Shown here one piece after another: positions 29,316-39,004 of a stretch of DNA of 64,000 nucleotides (positions are counted from its first letter, which is position 1; the number at the start of each line of letters is the position of its first letter). The stretch is from assembly GCA_938743325.2 (NCBI GenBank), contig OW568900.1, positions 310,001 to 374,000 on the forward strand, in the 5' to 3' direction. The notes beneath the pieces were generated by a model. That model did not search any database. It was not told where the DNA came from and saw only the letters and a list, made by a program, of their open reading frames with translations. Made by a program: the position numbers and the translations under genes. The stretch comes from Pycnococcus provasolii (lineage: Eukaryota > Chlorophyta > Pseudoscourfieldiophyceae > Pseudoscourfieldiales > Pycnococcaceae).

Positions 29316-30008
29316 TTATTCCGCGTTCTGCCTGATCCAAGCGGCGATGGCGTCTTTCTTGTCCAGCGGAACGACGTGACCGCCCGCATGGTACACGATG
29401 TCGCCGCCAACGGCAGCCTGCAGCATCATGGCGCTGCTCGGCGGATTCACGCGGTCCTGCGCGCTGATTATGTGCAGCAACTTGGGGCTTTGGTACGTCT
29501 TGCTTTTTCGTCCCAACCGCCACTGCACGAGTTCGCCCAAGCCGTTCGAATACGGACGGCACCAAGCGCCACCAACCAAAACGCAAGCCTTGACGCTCTC
29601 CGGCATGCGCTTCTCGGCTAGAAGGCAACCGATGAGCATAGCACCTTGCGAGAACCCAAACAGCACAGACGCGCCATCCGCCGCCTCGCATGCCACGTCG
29701 ATGGCTTTGTCTGCACCAACCCACACGTCACTCTCGAAGCTTCTCATCTCGCTCGGTTCCCACCACGCGTAGCATCCCTCGTCGAGCACAGACGTTCCGT
29801 CTGGGTAGCGCCAGCTCGTGATGGTATCGATTTCACTCGTAAGCTCTTTGATGTTGCTTTCAAAGCCCTTGCCGCTGCCCCCCTTTCCGTGGAAGGCGAC
29901 GCCAAGCATGCTTGTGGTGTTGACGTGCCTCTTTCTACGAGTCGTTGAGGATACGTTCGCATTCGAACGAGAGACGCGTGTGCGCGCCCTGGCACTCCGA
30001 GTCCGCAT
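29316..30008 (-). CDS. FSH1/OVCA2-family serine hydrolase
   Basis: A 230-residue alpha/beta hydrolase. The nucleophile is in GFSQGAM, the acid in SAQDRVNPP, and the His in YHAGGHVVPLD; this order and spacing are typical of the FSH (OVCA2/DUF341) family. The family's start, GVAFHGKGGSGKGFESNI, lies about 35 residues in. The first 33 residues are rich in Arg, Ser and Thr without acidic residues, so a plastid or mitochondrial transit peptide is likely. The first ATG in frame is at 30008; codons upstream are not ATG. Substrates of the family are mostly short esters and remain uncertain here. Confidence 0.85.
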   Translation of the reverse strand: MRTRSARARTRVSRSNANVSSTTRRKRHVNTTSMLGVAFHGKGGSGKGFESNIKELTSEIDTITSWRYPDGTSVLDEGCYAWWEPSEMRSFESDVWVGADKAIDVACEAADGASVLFGFSQGAMLIGCLLAEKRMPESVKACVLVGGAWCRPYSNGLGELVQWRLGRKSKTYQSPKLLHIISAQDRVNPPSSAMMLQAAVGGDIVYHAGGHVVPLDKKDAIAAWIRQNAE

Positions 30009-30353
30009 GGAAAGCACTTTTTTGTTGTCTTGGGAAGGGAAAGGGAAACGACAAGCCACAGAGGTCAGAGGAAGAGTTGGAGTCCCTGTCCCCCCCGCCC
30101 CCCGCCCCTTGGTCGTTGCGGCCTTGGAGGAGCACAGAATAAAGAAGCCCTCGGGGTTACATAACCCCTAATTAACCCCTAGTTTCCTCGAATTCGTCCC
30201 TGCGATTCTTACAGGAAATGCCATGCGAGTTCCAACCCGGCCTATATAGGCACCTGCCCGTCCCTCTCCCTCTCCGGGTCCAGTCAGTCAGTCAGTCACG
30301 CCACTCGCCTTTGAACTTTCCAGCAGGCTATCCTAGCAAGCTTATAGCAGCCC
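30009..30353. promoter_or_regulatory. Divergent promoter region (FSH hydrolase / P-Q-rich gene)
   Basis: A 345-bp head-to-head region. CGGGGTTAC (30152-30160) and AACCCCTAATTAAC (30163-30176) recur in reversed order in the divergent region 59331-59785. CCTATATAGG near 30240 is TATA-like for the plus-strand gene. CAGT repeats lie near 30282-30297. Confidence 0.5.
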
Positions 30354-33023
30354 ATGGCCGGCCGCAGAGACTCGTGGCCGCCCAAGGTAAACGTCGCTCC
30401 CCCTTCGCCTGTCGTGCTTCCGCGAGCAGATCTCCCGCCACCGCCACCCGTTCCCGTTATCAGCGCACCGAGGACGGCGTTGAAAGCACTCGCGGCGGCG
30501 TCGGCGTTTAAGAGCACGACCAAAACTCGAACTGCTGAGCAAACGAGTCCCGAGCTGGCAAGCACGAACTTGCAAGGTGCGCCACCTCCGCCAATCGACC
30601 CGAGGAGTCCACGAATCGCAGCTGAGCCGACGCAAAGCAAGCTGTTCTCTACAGGACCGGGCAGCGATTCTTCGCAAGAATCAAACTTGGCTCATGCACA
30701 AATACCGCCACCGGAGCAGCAACAGACGCAACCACAGTCAACCCCACAACGCAAGCCGCACATACAGCCACAGCAGATACCAAAGCCGAAGGTAAAGCGA
30801 CAACAAGCACAGCAACCCCCACAGTCAAAGTCGCAAGCACAACCAAAGCCTCAGACAAGGCCAAAGACACAAGCACACCCACAGCAGCCGCCGCTTCCTC
30901 AACAGTCCGCCGCAAGACCGTCAACGCAGCCAGAGCCAAATATACAACCGCCTCCTGTCGTCTCAACGCAGCCTCCGCCACCGCAGCGTCAACAGCCGCC
31001 GCCGCCGCAGCGTCAACAGCCGCCACCGCAGCGTCAACAGCCGCCACCGCAGCGTCAACAGCCGCCACCGCAGATGCAACAGCCACCACCGCAGCGGCAA
31101 CAGCCACCACCGCAGCAGCAACAACCGCCGTCGCAACAGCAGCAACAACAATGGCAGCAGCTGCTTCCTCAACAGTCCGCCGTAAGACCGTCAAATCAGC
31201 CAGAGCCGCCTATACGACCTCCTCCTGTCGCCTCAACGCAGCCACTGCCACCGCAGCGGCAACAGCCACCTATACAACCTCCTCCTGTCGCCTCAGCGCA
31301 GTCACCACAGCCGCCGCCACAGCAGCAACAACAGCGATGGCAGCAGCTGCTTCCTCAACAGCACCCCTCAAGGCAATCAAATCAGCCAGAGCCGCCTGTA
31401 CAACCTCCTCCTCCTGTACCTTCAACGCAGCCACCACAGCAGCAACAACAGTGGCAGCAGCTGCTTCCTCAACAGCCCCCCACAAGACAATCAAATCAGC
31501 CAGAGCCGCCTGTACAACCTCCTCCTGTCGCCTCATCGCAGCCACCACAGCCTCGTAAAGGCTTTGGCTCAATCTTTTCAAATCTCCTTTCGCGGAAATC
31601 GCCCACGACGGCATCATTACGAACAGGTTTGGCAGCCTCTCACTGGCGAACAAAAGCACAATCTTCAGAGCCGTCCTTGCCCCAACAGCAACTACATCAG
31701 GCGGTTTCAAAGAATCCTCCACAATCTTTGCAATCTTCTCTTGCAAAATCACAAACACCACCAACACAGCAGCCGCAGCAACAACCATCGTCGCGACAGC
31801 AGCCGCAGCAATACCAACCGACACAGCAGCTCATTCTGCAACAACAAGGGCAAACCCCTCAAAGTCAACAACTATCACAATCAGAACGACATTCGCAGCA
31901 TGTGCAACAACAGCGTCAGGAACTCGTACCACAAAGGCAATCTCAACAACCACCACAGCCTCAACAACAGATTGACCAAGATGCACAATCGCCTCAACAT
32001 CCATTACAAACACCATCGCCGACATCTCCTCCAAATGCCATTCATCAGCATCAGCAGTCTCCTACTGCTATGGTACACAACCCTCCAGTGATACTGGGTG
32101 CTGCAGGAGGGTACTGGGCTTTTGTGCCTACAACGCCACACGAAATCACTCCGCCCGCTGCGCATATTCAGTGGGCGGCACCAACAGGCGAAACGCCTAT
32201 GGTAAATGCAGGCACCACTCGCTACACGAACACCGTATTCTCGCATTCTGACGATGGTTCAGGATCGCCTGGATCGGCTGGCTGGAGTCCTCCGGCTTAC
32301 GTTCCATATCCAACATCATGGAATACGTCGTCCCGCACGCCACACGCCGCACAATTCCCACCTCCGTATCCGTTGCCACCATGGATGTCTGCACCACCAC
32401 CCAGTGTATCGCCGCCTGCGGTCGTTGAGCATGTGGCAAAAGGCGCGGTGCGTGCAGCAGGCGCACAGCTTCGCGCCTGCCTTTCAGACCTTGAGCGTGC
32501 TCTTGCGACAGAATCGGATGATCAACAGCACGATATCCCAGACTTGAGCTCGCGATCAGAGACGCAGACACCGCTCATGGCGCATGAACTTCCCATGTCA
32601 CACAAGATAAGACGATCGGAGCAAACCATAAGCAAGATGACGCAAGTTAAGGCCAATGGCGGCGATGTTCGACAGAGTGCAGACTCGTTCGGGTCATCAA
32701 TGCGTAAGTCGATGGCACGCGCCTCGCGTGACGAAGGTGGTTCACCGACCGGCCTTATGCAGCGCCTCGAGCAGGTGAAAAGCCCAATGCCGCGGTATGG
32801 CAGCGAGTCGACTACACAGCGCGCTGCAGCGGCCCGCCGTCAAGGCCTACCGGCTCCTCCCGCACCAAGGCTTGCACATGTGCCTCCTCGGTTTGGCAAT
32901 CCAAGCTCACAGGCGCGCAGCGGCCAGCCTCGTCGCCGGTTGGCGGGTCGCGCGAAAGAAATGCGCCACTGGCTTACTAACCCACGAATGGGCGTATTGG
33001 AGGACGCGATCGAGGTTGATTAA
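30354..33023 (+). CDS. Proline/glutamine-rich protein of unknown function
   Basis: 889 residues. Residues about 105-590 are Pro/Gln low complexity with near-repeats (QPPPQRQQ; QWQQLLPQQ plus SNQPEPP blocks about 60 residues apart). Ser/Thr runs and a short less biased helical part follow at about 700-740 (AVRAAGAQLRACLSDLERAL). The C-terminus is basic (about 780-889). No catalytic domain is recognised. Such composition fits scaffold, RNA-binding or transcription-related proteins, but nothing specific supports one of these. The frame is open for 2.7 kb and TGTAA follows the stop (33041-33045), so it is a real gene. The start codon is the first ATG after the divergent promoter. Confidence 0.65.
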   Translation: MAGRRDSWPPKVNVAPPSPVVLPRADLPPPPPVPVISAPRTALKALAAASAFKSTTKTRTAEQTSPELASTNLQGAPPPPIDPRSPRIAAEPTQSKLFSTGPGSDSSQESNLAHAQIPPPEQQQTQPQSTPQRKPHIQPQQIPKPKVKRQQAQQPPQSKSQAQPKPQTRPKTQAHPQQPPLPQQSAARPSTQPEPNIQPPPVVSTQPPPPQRQQPPPPQRQQPPPQRQQPPPQRQQPPPQMQQPPPQRQQPPPQQQQPPSQQQQQQWQQLLPQQSAVRPSNQPEPPIRPPPVASTQPLPPQRQQPPIQPPPVASAQSPQPPPQQQQQRWQQLLPQQHPSRQSNQPEPPVQPPPPVPSTQPPQQQQQWQQLLPQQPPTRQSNQPEPPVQPPPVASSQPPQPRKGFGSIFSNLLSRKSPTTASLRTGLAASHWRTKAQSSEPSLPQQQLHQAVSKNPPQSLQSSLAKSQTPPTQQPQQQPSSRQQPQQYQPTQQLILQQQGQTPQSQQLSQSERHSQHVQQQRQELVPQRQSQQPPQPQQQIDQDAQSPQHPLQTPSPTSPPNAIHQHQQSPTAMVHNPPVILGAAGGYWAFVPTTPHEITPPAAHIQWAAPTGETPMVNAGTTRYTNTVFSHSDDGSGSPGSAGWSPPAYVPYPTSWNTSSRTPHAAQFPPPYPLPPWMSAPPPSVSPPAVVEHVAKGAVRAAGAQLRACLSDLERALATESDDQQHDIPDLSSRSETQTPLMAHELPMSHKIRRSEQTISKMTQVKANGGDVRQSADSFGSSMRKSMARASRDEGGSPTGLMQRLEQVKSPMPRYGSESTTQRAAAARRQGLPAPPAPRLAHVPPRFGNPSSQARSGQPRRRLAGRAKEMRHWLTNPRMGVLEDAIEVD

Positions 33024-33081
33024 AAAAATGTACAACAATTTTGTAATTACACACACACACAGAAATATAAAGTTCAAATGG

Positions 33082-35670
33082 TCAGCGACGCACGAGACGC
33101 CAAACGCTGAACTGGCCGTCCGACCACGTCAGACGAATCTTCCGCCACTTCGACTTCGACTTCGCACCGTTGCACGATGCGGCAAGGCATCCAACCGGAA
33201 CGTAGCTCTGTGCGACAAGCCATAGCTCGCCACCGTGGTAGAGGCGAGACGGTGCATCGGAGAGAAGCGAGTTCAGGACGCCAAAGCTATCGTGCGCACC
33301 AATGTGAACGGGAGGGTTGCTAACGAGGACATCGAATCGCTTATCGCCGAAGAATCCTGCAAGCACGTCAGCATGGACTACGGATGCCTTGCCCGCGAGA
33401 TTGTATTCTGCCGCAGATATGGCAGCACGGTCAAAGTCACCCGCATAGATGCGCGCTTTAGGCGTGGCGTGCGCAATGGCACATGCAATCACGCCAGAAC
33501 CGCACGCAACATCAGCAATTCGCATGTGTCGCTTCGACTTTCCCTTAGAATGCCAGTACTTTCGCCGCCGCACAGAAATCTCTGAGAGGGGGATGTGCGT
33601 TATGAATGCGCGTGTCATGGGATCAACGGCGCCACCCGCAAATAAACCGGCATCAGGAACTGTGTACCATGTCACACTTGCCACCACGCCGCCCTTGTCT
33701 GGCTGTGGAAGAGAAATTCCACCACTCACCTGTTGGGGAACGAGCAGCTCCCGAAGCGAGCATGGCGAGCTCATGCCATTTCCATCTCGACAAACCCGCC
33801 AATCCCCTAACGGTGCTTCCGACGCATGGAAACCATTGTTGGCCGAGAATGCAGTGCGCATCGTGAACTCAGTATCTGGACTTGCAAACACGTGGACAGT
33901 TGGATAGGAGCTACTATCTTCGTCGGCTCGCTTGCGCTTGTTTTGATGTGAGTTCATCGCACCATCAGGCGTCACTGCAAGGGCGTTGGCGGCAGCCTGG
34001 GCCATCAATGACGAGGCTCGACCTCTTCCTCGAGGAAGGCGGAGGAGGACGGCATCAAAGGGTGTACTCTCCTTATCGTCGAAGTATCGTTTGACGTCTG
34101 TCAGCACAGATGAGGCGTATCGATCAAACACGACGGCGTGTGCGCCAGAGGAGCGAACAGAATCTGCGAGAATTTTCGCCGCGGACGGCGATGTATCGGC
34201 AATCAGTACGCGAGGCGGCCGATCAGAGCCGCAGTCCTTCCAGATGCCACGTCTCCTTTTCCATGGTGCACCTCTCGACGACTCTAGCCACTCACGTGCT
34301 GACGATTGACTGTCTTTCTCAGCAAGCTCTGAGGCCCTGGCGGTACTCGCGGCGGCAAATTCGGCCAATTGACGAAGGTGGCGCTTGTGCTCGTGTTTCG
34401 CGCTACCGACGGCGTGCGACGCGAATTCCAATAAGCCACAGCACTGCCATGTGAGAGATTGTTCCTTCGCAAGCACGCCCGCGCGCTCCCAAATTGCAGT
34501 CGGCAATGCAACATCATCACCTCGACCATTTGAAGCAACGCACCCGATCGCCCACGCGAGCTCACCGACGTCTGATGCGTTCATGTAATCTGTGAGGCTC
34601 AGCGCCACCTCTGAAGCCTTTACGGCTCCTTCCATCATGCCGAGGCGTGCGCAGGCCCATGCTGACGTGCTTGCGGCATGTGCACTTTCAGTTGTCAACT
34701 CGGCTCCATGCACTGATTCGATGGCTGCATCCGCGAATGGCTTGAGTGCGTATGAGAGTGCAGACTCGGCGTCGCTCGCCTCGTCGTGACGTGCGGCGCC
34801 CCACAGCACGTGTGCGAGCTCCTGAGGTGAAAATGAACGCGCAGAAGTCGCGGCGGACGAAAGAGTCGAGCGCACGTGCTGACGAACACTACGCGCGAGT
34901 TCATCGAAGGTTGGTCCGTCGCACGAAGTCGCAAGCATGCCAAGCGCCTGCATCGACATGGCGAAGTCCCGGGGCGGCACGCCGCGTTTCGCGGCGGATG
35001 CCAAGGCAGTCCAGGCCAACGTATATACCGCGCAATCTGGCCGTAAGCCATGTCGCTGGCGCAGCTTTGCTTTCGCCCACAATGTGGTTGCTGCGTCGTA
35101 CGGGGCGGGTGAGTGGGCGAAGACCCGTTCAGCTCGCGTATAGATAAGCTTGAGCAAGTCGACCGGCGGAGCGGCATTCGCGTAGGCAGCAAACGCGTGC
35201 AGAGCGGTAGCGATCCCTCGAGCATCCATATTGTGCGCACTCCGCGTTGCGCGCACAGCCACAGCATTGACCGCTAGCGCTGAAGCACATTTTACGTCGG
35301 TATTCGTTGCCCCAGCCCCTAGCTTGGCGCATGCCCACAGTGCCGTGGTCACATTAACTGCACTCAGTCTCTCTGCGCCGTCCGCCATTGCAAGCAGTGT
35401 ATGCACAATGTGTTCGCGAAGTTCAGAGTCTTCGGTGTCGGGATCGAATGAAACCCGTGCCAGCGCCGACACCACCAGACTGACAGAGTCCCCATCCAAG
35501 AGTGCGAGTAGAGAATCAGGGGATGATGTAGTCGAAGAACTGAGGAAGCTCGAGAGACTCGAAAAGATGTCTCTCGACGCGCCGTTCCCTTGGTTGTTGC
35601 TCGCTCGACCCTTGGTTGTTGCTTGGTCGAGCACGCGCTTGAGCCGACCGTGGTCGATGCGCGCAAGCAT
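33082..35670 (-). CDS. Helical-repeat (RAP/FASTK/OPR-like) protein fused to RsmC-like methyltransferase
   Basis: 862 residues from the first ATG (35670). Residues about 60-420 are tandem alpha-helical repeats of about 37-40 residues with Leu/Trp-Ala-x-Ala-x-x-Gly signatures (TALWACAKLG, AHVLWGAARH, STSAWACARLG, ELAWAIGCVA). These are of the kind found in FASTK/RAP and octotricopeptide proteins that bind organelle RNA. Residues about 500-620 look like a decayed methyltransferase half. Residues about 690-862 are an AdoMet methyltransferase with IADVACGSGVIACAIA and VSNPPVHIG, the NPP[FV]H motif of RsmC/RlmG guanine-N2 rRNA methyltransferases. A role in organelle rRNA modification guided by the RNA-binding repeats is an inference. 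Confidence 0.78.
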   Translation of the reverse strand: MLARIDHGRLKRVLDQATTKGRASNNQGNGASRDIFSSLSSFLSSSTTSSPDSLLALLDGDSVSLVVSALARVSFDPDTEDSELREHIVHTLLAMADGAERLSAVNVTTALWACAKLGAGATNTDVKCASALAVNAVAVRATRSAHNMDARGIATALHAFAAYANAAPPVDLLKLIYTRAERVFAHSPAPYDAATTLWAKAKLRQRHGLRPDCAVYTLAWTALASAAKRGVPPRDFAMSMQALGMLATSCDGPTFDELARSVRQHVRSTLSSAATSARSFSPQELAHVLWGAARHDEASDAESALSYALKPFADAAIESVHGAELTTESAHAASTSAWACARLGMMEGAVKASEVALSLTDYMNASDVGELAWAIGCVASNGRGDDVALPTAIWERAGVLAKEQSLTWQCCGLLEFASHAVGSAKHEHKRHLRQLAEFAAASTARASELAEKDSQSSAREWLESSRGAPWKRRRGIWKDCGSDRPPRVLIADTSPSAAKILADSVRSSGAHAVVFDRYASSVLTDVKRYFDDKESTPFDAVLLRLPRGRGRASSLMAQAAANALAVTPDGAMNSHQNKRKRADEDSSSYPTVHVFASPDTEFTMRTAFSANNGFHASEAPLGDWRVCRDGNGMSSPCSLRELLVPQQVSGGISLPQPDKGGVVASVTWYTVPDAGLFAGGAVDPMTRAFITHIPLSEISVRRRKYWHSKGKSKRHMRIADVACGSGVIACAIAHATPKARIYAGDFDRAAISAAEYNLAGKASVVHADVLAGFFGDKRFDVLVSNPPVHIGAHDSFGVLNSLLSDAPSRLYHGGELWLVAQSYVPVGCLAASCNGAKSKSKWRKIRLTWSDGQFSVWRLVRR

Positions 35671-35887
35671 GAGAGTGGGACAACGGGTCTTGTTCCAGCG
35701 CAACACGCCGTCGCGTGAACGTCGACGCGCGTGTCAGTGGCGCCAAAACCGCCACTCCTCGAGGATGGTATGGTGGCTCTCTGCGGCGTCTGGCGGCGTC
35801 GAAGTCAGAATATCGGGGGAGGTGTTCAAGGGTGGATCCTCTTCTGTCCAGACTTCCTCCCCCCCGGGCCCGGCTGCCCGTTGAGAC
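35671..35887. promoter_or_regulatory. Divergent promoter (helical-repeat methyltransferase / TEX30-like hydrolase)
   Basis: A 217-bp head-to-head gap between the two start codons. No clear TATA box; G/C runs occur. A shared promoter is likely from the geometry. Confidence 0.45.
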
Positions 35888-37201
35888 ATGTCAACCATGG
35901 TGCTCCCGCCGTCGTCCGGGAAAGCCGGGTCGTGCCGTGCCACCGTCGTGGACGTGCCGCTCACGCGTGCGCTCGACGGCGAACACGCCTCACTGCCCGC
36001 CCTGCTGTACAAGCCCAAGTCCCCGCCTTGCGCGGTACTCGTGGTCGCGCCAGGCTCCTCCGGAGGCATGGGGCCCGGGATCGAGACGAGGCACGCGGGA
36101 TTGCCGGTGGAGTGCCACCGTGAGCGTGCGGCGTTCGGTTCAATCTACAGGAGGCTGGGGGCGGAGCTTGCTTCTGGTGTGGCGCACGCATGGGATGGCA
36201 AGGCGAAGCAGGGGGCTGCCAACCTCCTGGAAGGCAAGCAAGCCGCAGTCTTGCACATGACGTGGAGGCACTGCAGAGGTGGGGTAAAGTGGCCAGGGCC
36301 GGCGCTTAAGCGTGTGGAAAGCCTCAAGATGTCGAGCGAGGATATGGCAAGCGCGGCCGACTACGCCCGCGACATGTTCGGGCACGACGTACCTGTCGTG
36401 CTCTGCGGGTTTAGCTTCGGAGGACCGACGGCTATTGCCGCCGCCGCTTCACTTACAGCGGCAGGTCAAGCACCTGCTGCCGTCGTGTCCATAGCAGGTT
36501 CAGGACGCGGCGGCGACGCATTCGAGAACGCCTCGCTTGCGACCGCAAGTGCACTTGCCTCTGTCGCTTGCGAGGGCGTGCCGACGCTATTTCTGCACGG
36601 CACGGAGGACAAGAATGTCGCGCTTGACGTGAGCAGATACCTTCATCTCATCGCCTCGAACAACGCCGACGCCGCGCCAACGACACTTGCGGTGGTCGAG
36701 GGTTCTGCGCACATGTTCGACGTAGCACGCGACATTGCTTACACAGCCTTGACGGGATGGCTGCGCCAGCTACTCGTGTCTCATGATATGCCATCAATCG
36801 TGCCATTGGGCCCTGGCGCGAAGGCGGTGCAGCTGCGGTTGGATCGGCGTCAAACTCGCAGCTCGCGCGTTGCATACGGCACGTCTCGTGGCATATGGCC
36901 ATCCGCGGCAAAAGACGCCGGCGAAGGCCGACCTGCGTGGGGATCGGGTGGCGGCGGAGGCACGACGCCGGCAATCAGAGCGCCGTCCGCGCGAATTGGA
37001 AGGGCAGGGCCGAAAGCTCGACCTGCAAGCGCGGAGCGCGTGCACCTTCCCCCTCTGTCCCTCTCTCAGCGCGTCGGAATCGCCGTTTCGTCTTTCGCGC
37101 CTCAAAGGGGGGTAAGCGCCGCGCCAACCACGTGTAAAGGATGGGGTCAACGCACGGAGGCGGCAATGAGACGAAACAAGAAGGTCGCGAACGGCTCGTA
37201 A
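35888..37201 (+). CDS. TEX30/KANSL3-like alpha/beta hydrolase
   Basis: 437 residues. The hydrolase part (about 30-300) has VVAPGSSGG near the start, the nucleophile elbow CGFSFGGP, an acid in LFLHGTEDKNV, and a His in VEGSAHMFD, so the triad order is complete. The layout resembles the TEX30/KANSL3 group (predicted hydrolases). The region MTWRHCRGGVKWPGP fits the group's variable cap. The last 130 residues are basic, Arg/Gly/Ala-rich and likely disordered. The ATG at 35888 is the first in frame. TGTAA follows at 37241. Substrate unknown. Confidence 0.75.
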   Translation: MSTMVLPPSSGKAGSCRATVVDVPLTRALDGEHASLPALLYKPKSPPCAVLVVAPGSSGGMGPGIETRHAGLPVECHRERAAFGSIYRRLGAELASGVAHAWDGKAKQGAANLLEGKQAAVLHMTWRHCRGGVKWPGPALKRVESLKMSSEDMASAADYARDMFGHDVPVVLCGFSFGGPTAIAAAASLTAAGQAPAAVVSIAGSGRGGDAFENASLATASALASVACEGVPTLFLHGTEDKNVALDVSRYLHLIASNNADAAPTTLAVVEGSAHMFDVARDIAYTALTGWLRQLLVSHDMPSIVPLGPGAKAVQLRLDRRQTRSSRVAYGTSRGIWPSAAKDAGEGRPAWGSGGGGGTTPAIRAPSARIGRAGPKARPASAERVHLPPLSLSQRVGIAVSSFAPQRGVSAAPTTCKGWGQRTEAAMRRNKKVANGS

Positions 37202-37286
37202 AAGGTGTGGCTCAATTGATTATTCGTGTACACTAGCTATGTAAAAAATAACGAACGGTCTAAGTACCGCCGAGCACGCATTGCAC

Positions 37287-37732
37287 TCAGTAAGTCACCC
37301 CGCCGCTTAAGACGTCAAAGCGCATCTTCCGCAGATCTGCCACTTCGACTGCGCCATCGTCGTAGTGGATCCGATGTAAGCCGCGCGCGCGATGAAAAGC
37401 CGACACCATTCCGTCCCAGCGCGAGTCTTTCTTGGTCGACACGAATTTTCCATCGCATTGCTACGTGACTCACCGCCCGTCCAATGAACGCGAATTCGAC
37501 AGCTCTTATGCTCCTCCCATCCGCTAACGCACATGTGTCCCGCCACATCGCAGAGGCTTCCCGAACCGCTCGAGCCTCCTAGCAGTTGCACCTTGCAGAC
37601 CGCCTCTTGGAGCTGCATGCGCGTCTTGATTGACATCTCCGCGCCGCCGTTTTGCATGTTGAGCGCCATTTCATTGAGGCCGTCGTCCGTCGTGGCGATG
37701 CACTTTCCCCTCCCCTTCCCTTTGTAACGCAT
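37287..37732 (-). CDS. Small Tudor-like domain protein (two exons)
   Basis: A predicted 132-residue protein from exon 1 (37474-37732) and exon 2 (37287-37426). The 47-nt intron between them has donor GTGAGT and acceptor AAAG. Joined, the C-terminal 60 residues read CRIRVHWTG|DSRWDGMVSAF...HRIHYDDGAVEVADL. This is the W-x-G-x-V ... Y-D-D-G-x-V-E pattern of Tudor/agenet-like chromatin readers, seen also in the SNF2 protein and the gypsy pol of this window. The start at 37732 (MRYKGKGRGK) is chosen because it leaves a 147-bp divergent promoter with the next gene; an in-frame ATG at 37957 would overlap that gene. The intron is a prediction. Confidence 0.55.
37427..37473 (-). other. Predicted 47-nt intron
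   Basis: GTGAGT donor, AAAG acceptor, phase 1. The support is that the Tudor pattern becomes continuous after removal. The acceptor lacks a pyrimidine tract, so the exact boundary could shift. Confidence 0.5.
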
Positions 37733-37879
37733 GGTCAAATCACCACGACCATCGACGCTGGGCCGGCTGGGGTGACTCCGGACTTGTGAGGCGGTGATGG
37801 AGGTGGTCAAGAATGACGCGCCCTCCGCCGGACGAAAATCCTTCCTCCACCGCACGTCACACACGGAACGCTCACCGGG

Positions 37880-39004
37880 ATGGCGATGGAGACGGAGTGG
37901 CGCGACCTCGCCCTCGGCGACGACGCCCTCGACGACGTGAGCACGTGGCAAGCTCATCGCGCCAGCCGGAGATCATGTGCCCGACTGTACAACTGGGCTT
38001 ACGCCTTAACAGCGTTCACTTGTGCGAGTGCGCTCTGCTTGGGCATAGGTGTGGGAGTGCTGGTCGAAAGACGGCACAAAACACAAGGAAGTCACGACAT
38101 AAAAGGAACGAAGTTCGCCCTGCGTGCAGTTGTCGTGACGTTCTGGGAAGCTGGTGGAGAAATGGACCCTTGGATAGACAGCCTCAAGCTTGCAGAGGTA
38201 ATGCCGTTCCAAGGTGACCCCATGTGGCGGTTGCGCGTCAACAGAGGTAAGCGCGTGGCTGCTATGTGCACGGGTGTAGGCGCTGTGCGCGCTGCCTCAG
38301 CGGTGACAACGCTTCTTCACGATGAAAGATGGGACGTCACGGAGTCGATTTGGTTCCTGGCGGGCGTTGCGGGTGTCGATCCAAAGGCCGGGAGTCTGGG
38401 AAGCGCGTTCTTCGCGCGCTATGTCATTGGCGGCGACATAACTCGATATGTCGATCCGCGTGAGGCACCAAAAACCTGGCCGTACGCGTGGGCGAGTCTA
38501 GGCCATAGCAGCAACCAAACGTACCGGCTCAACTTGAGTCTCGTGGACAAAGCGCTTCGTGCGGCAACCTCGGCTGGAGCTCTTCCGGATTCCGCGCAAA
38601 TACGGAACATGCGCGCACCGTACTCCGCATACCCAAAAGCGGTGGAGGCGCCGGCGGTACACGTCGGCGACGAGCTTGCGACAATGTCCTTTTGGGTTGG
38701 CGAGCACGCCGCGGAGTGGGCGCGTTCGTGGGTAGCAAAGTGGACGGATGGCGAGGCTGTTTTTACCACTTCCGCCATGGAAGATCAAGGCGTCCTTCGC
38801 AGTCTCGAGGCGGGCGCACGAAATCAACTGTGTCGATCTCCGGTGGAAAGCGCCGTAGTTCTGCGCACGGCGAGCGACTACGTCTTCCCAGGCGCAAACA
38901 TGACGATCGACGAGTTCGTGCATGGCGTGAATCCGGTGGGCGTCAAGGCTGCGATCGACGCCATCCGCATTGCGGGTGTGGCTGCTCTCAATGATCTGCT
39001 CTAA
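37880..39004 (+). CDS. Purine nucleoside permease (NUP)-family protein
   Basis: 374 residues. A membrane segment at about 38-62 (WAYALTAFTCASALCLGIGVGVLV) follows a short acidic N-terminus. The rest matches the NUP family (PF06516): FALRAVVVTFWEAGGEMDP at the start of the domain, then WFLAGVAGVDPKAGSLGSAF, DITRYVDPREAP and FTTSAMEDQG. Fungal NUP (Candida) moves purine nucleosides. The fold is close to nucleoside phosphorylases, so an enzymatic or binding role on nucleosides is also possible. ATGs at 37880 and 37886 are equivalent. It lies head-to-head with the small Tudor gene. Confidence 0.83.
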   Translation: MAMETEWRDLALGDDALDDVSTWQAHRASRRSCARLYNWAYALTAFTCASALCLGIGVGVLVERRHKTQGSHDIKGTKFALRAVVVTFWEAGGEMDPWIDSLKLAEVMPFQGDPMWRLRVNRGKRVAAMCTGVGAVRAASAVTTLLHDERWDVTESIWFLAGVAGVDPKAGSLGSAFFARYVIGGDITRYVDPREAPKTWPYAWASLGHSSNQTYRLNLSLVDKALRAATSAGALPDSAQIRNMRAPYSAYPKAVEAPAVHVGDELATMSFWVGEHAAEWARSWVAKWTDGEAVFTTSAMEDQGVLRSLEAGARNQLCRSPVESAVVLRTASDYVFPGANMTIDEFVHGVNPVGVKAAIDAIRIAGVAALNDLL

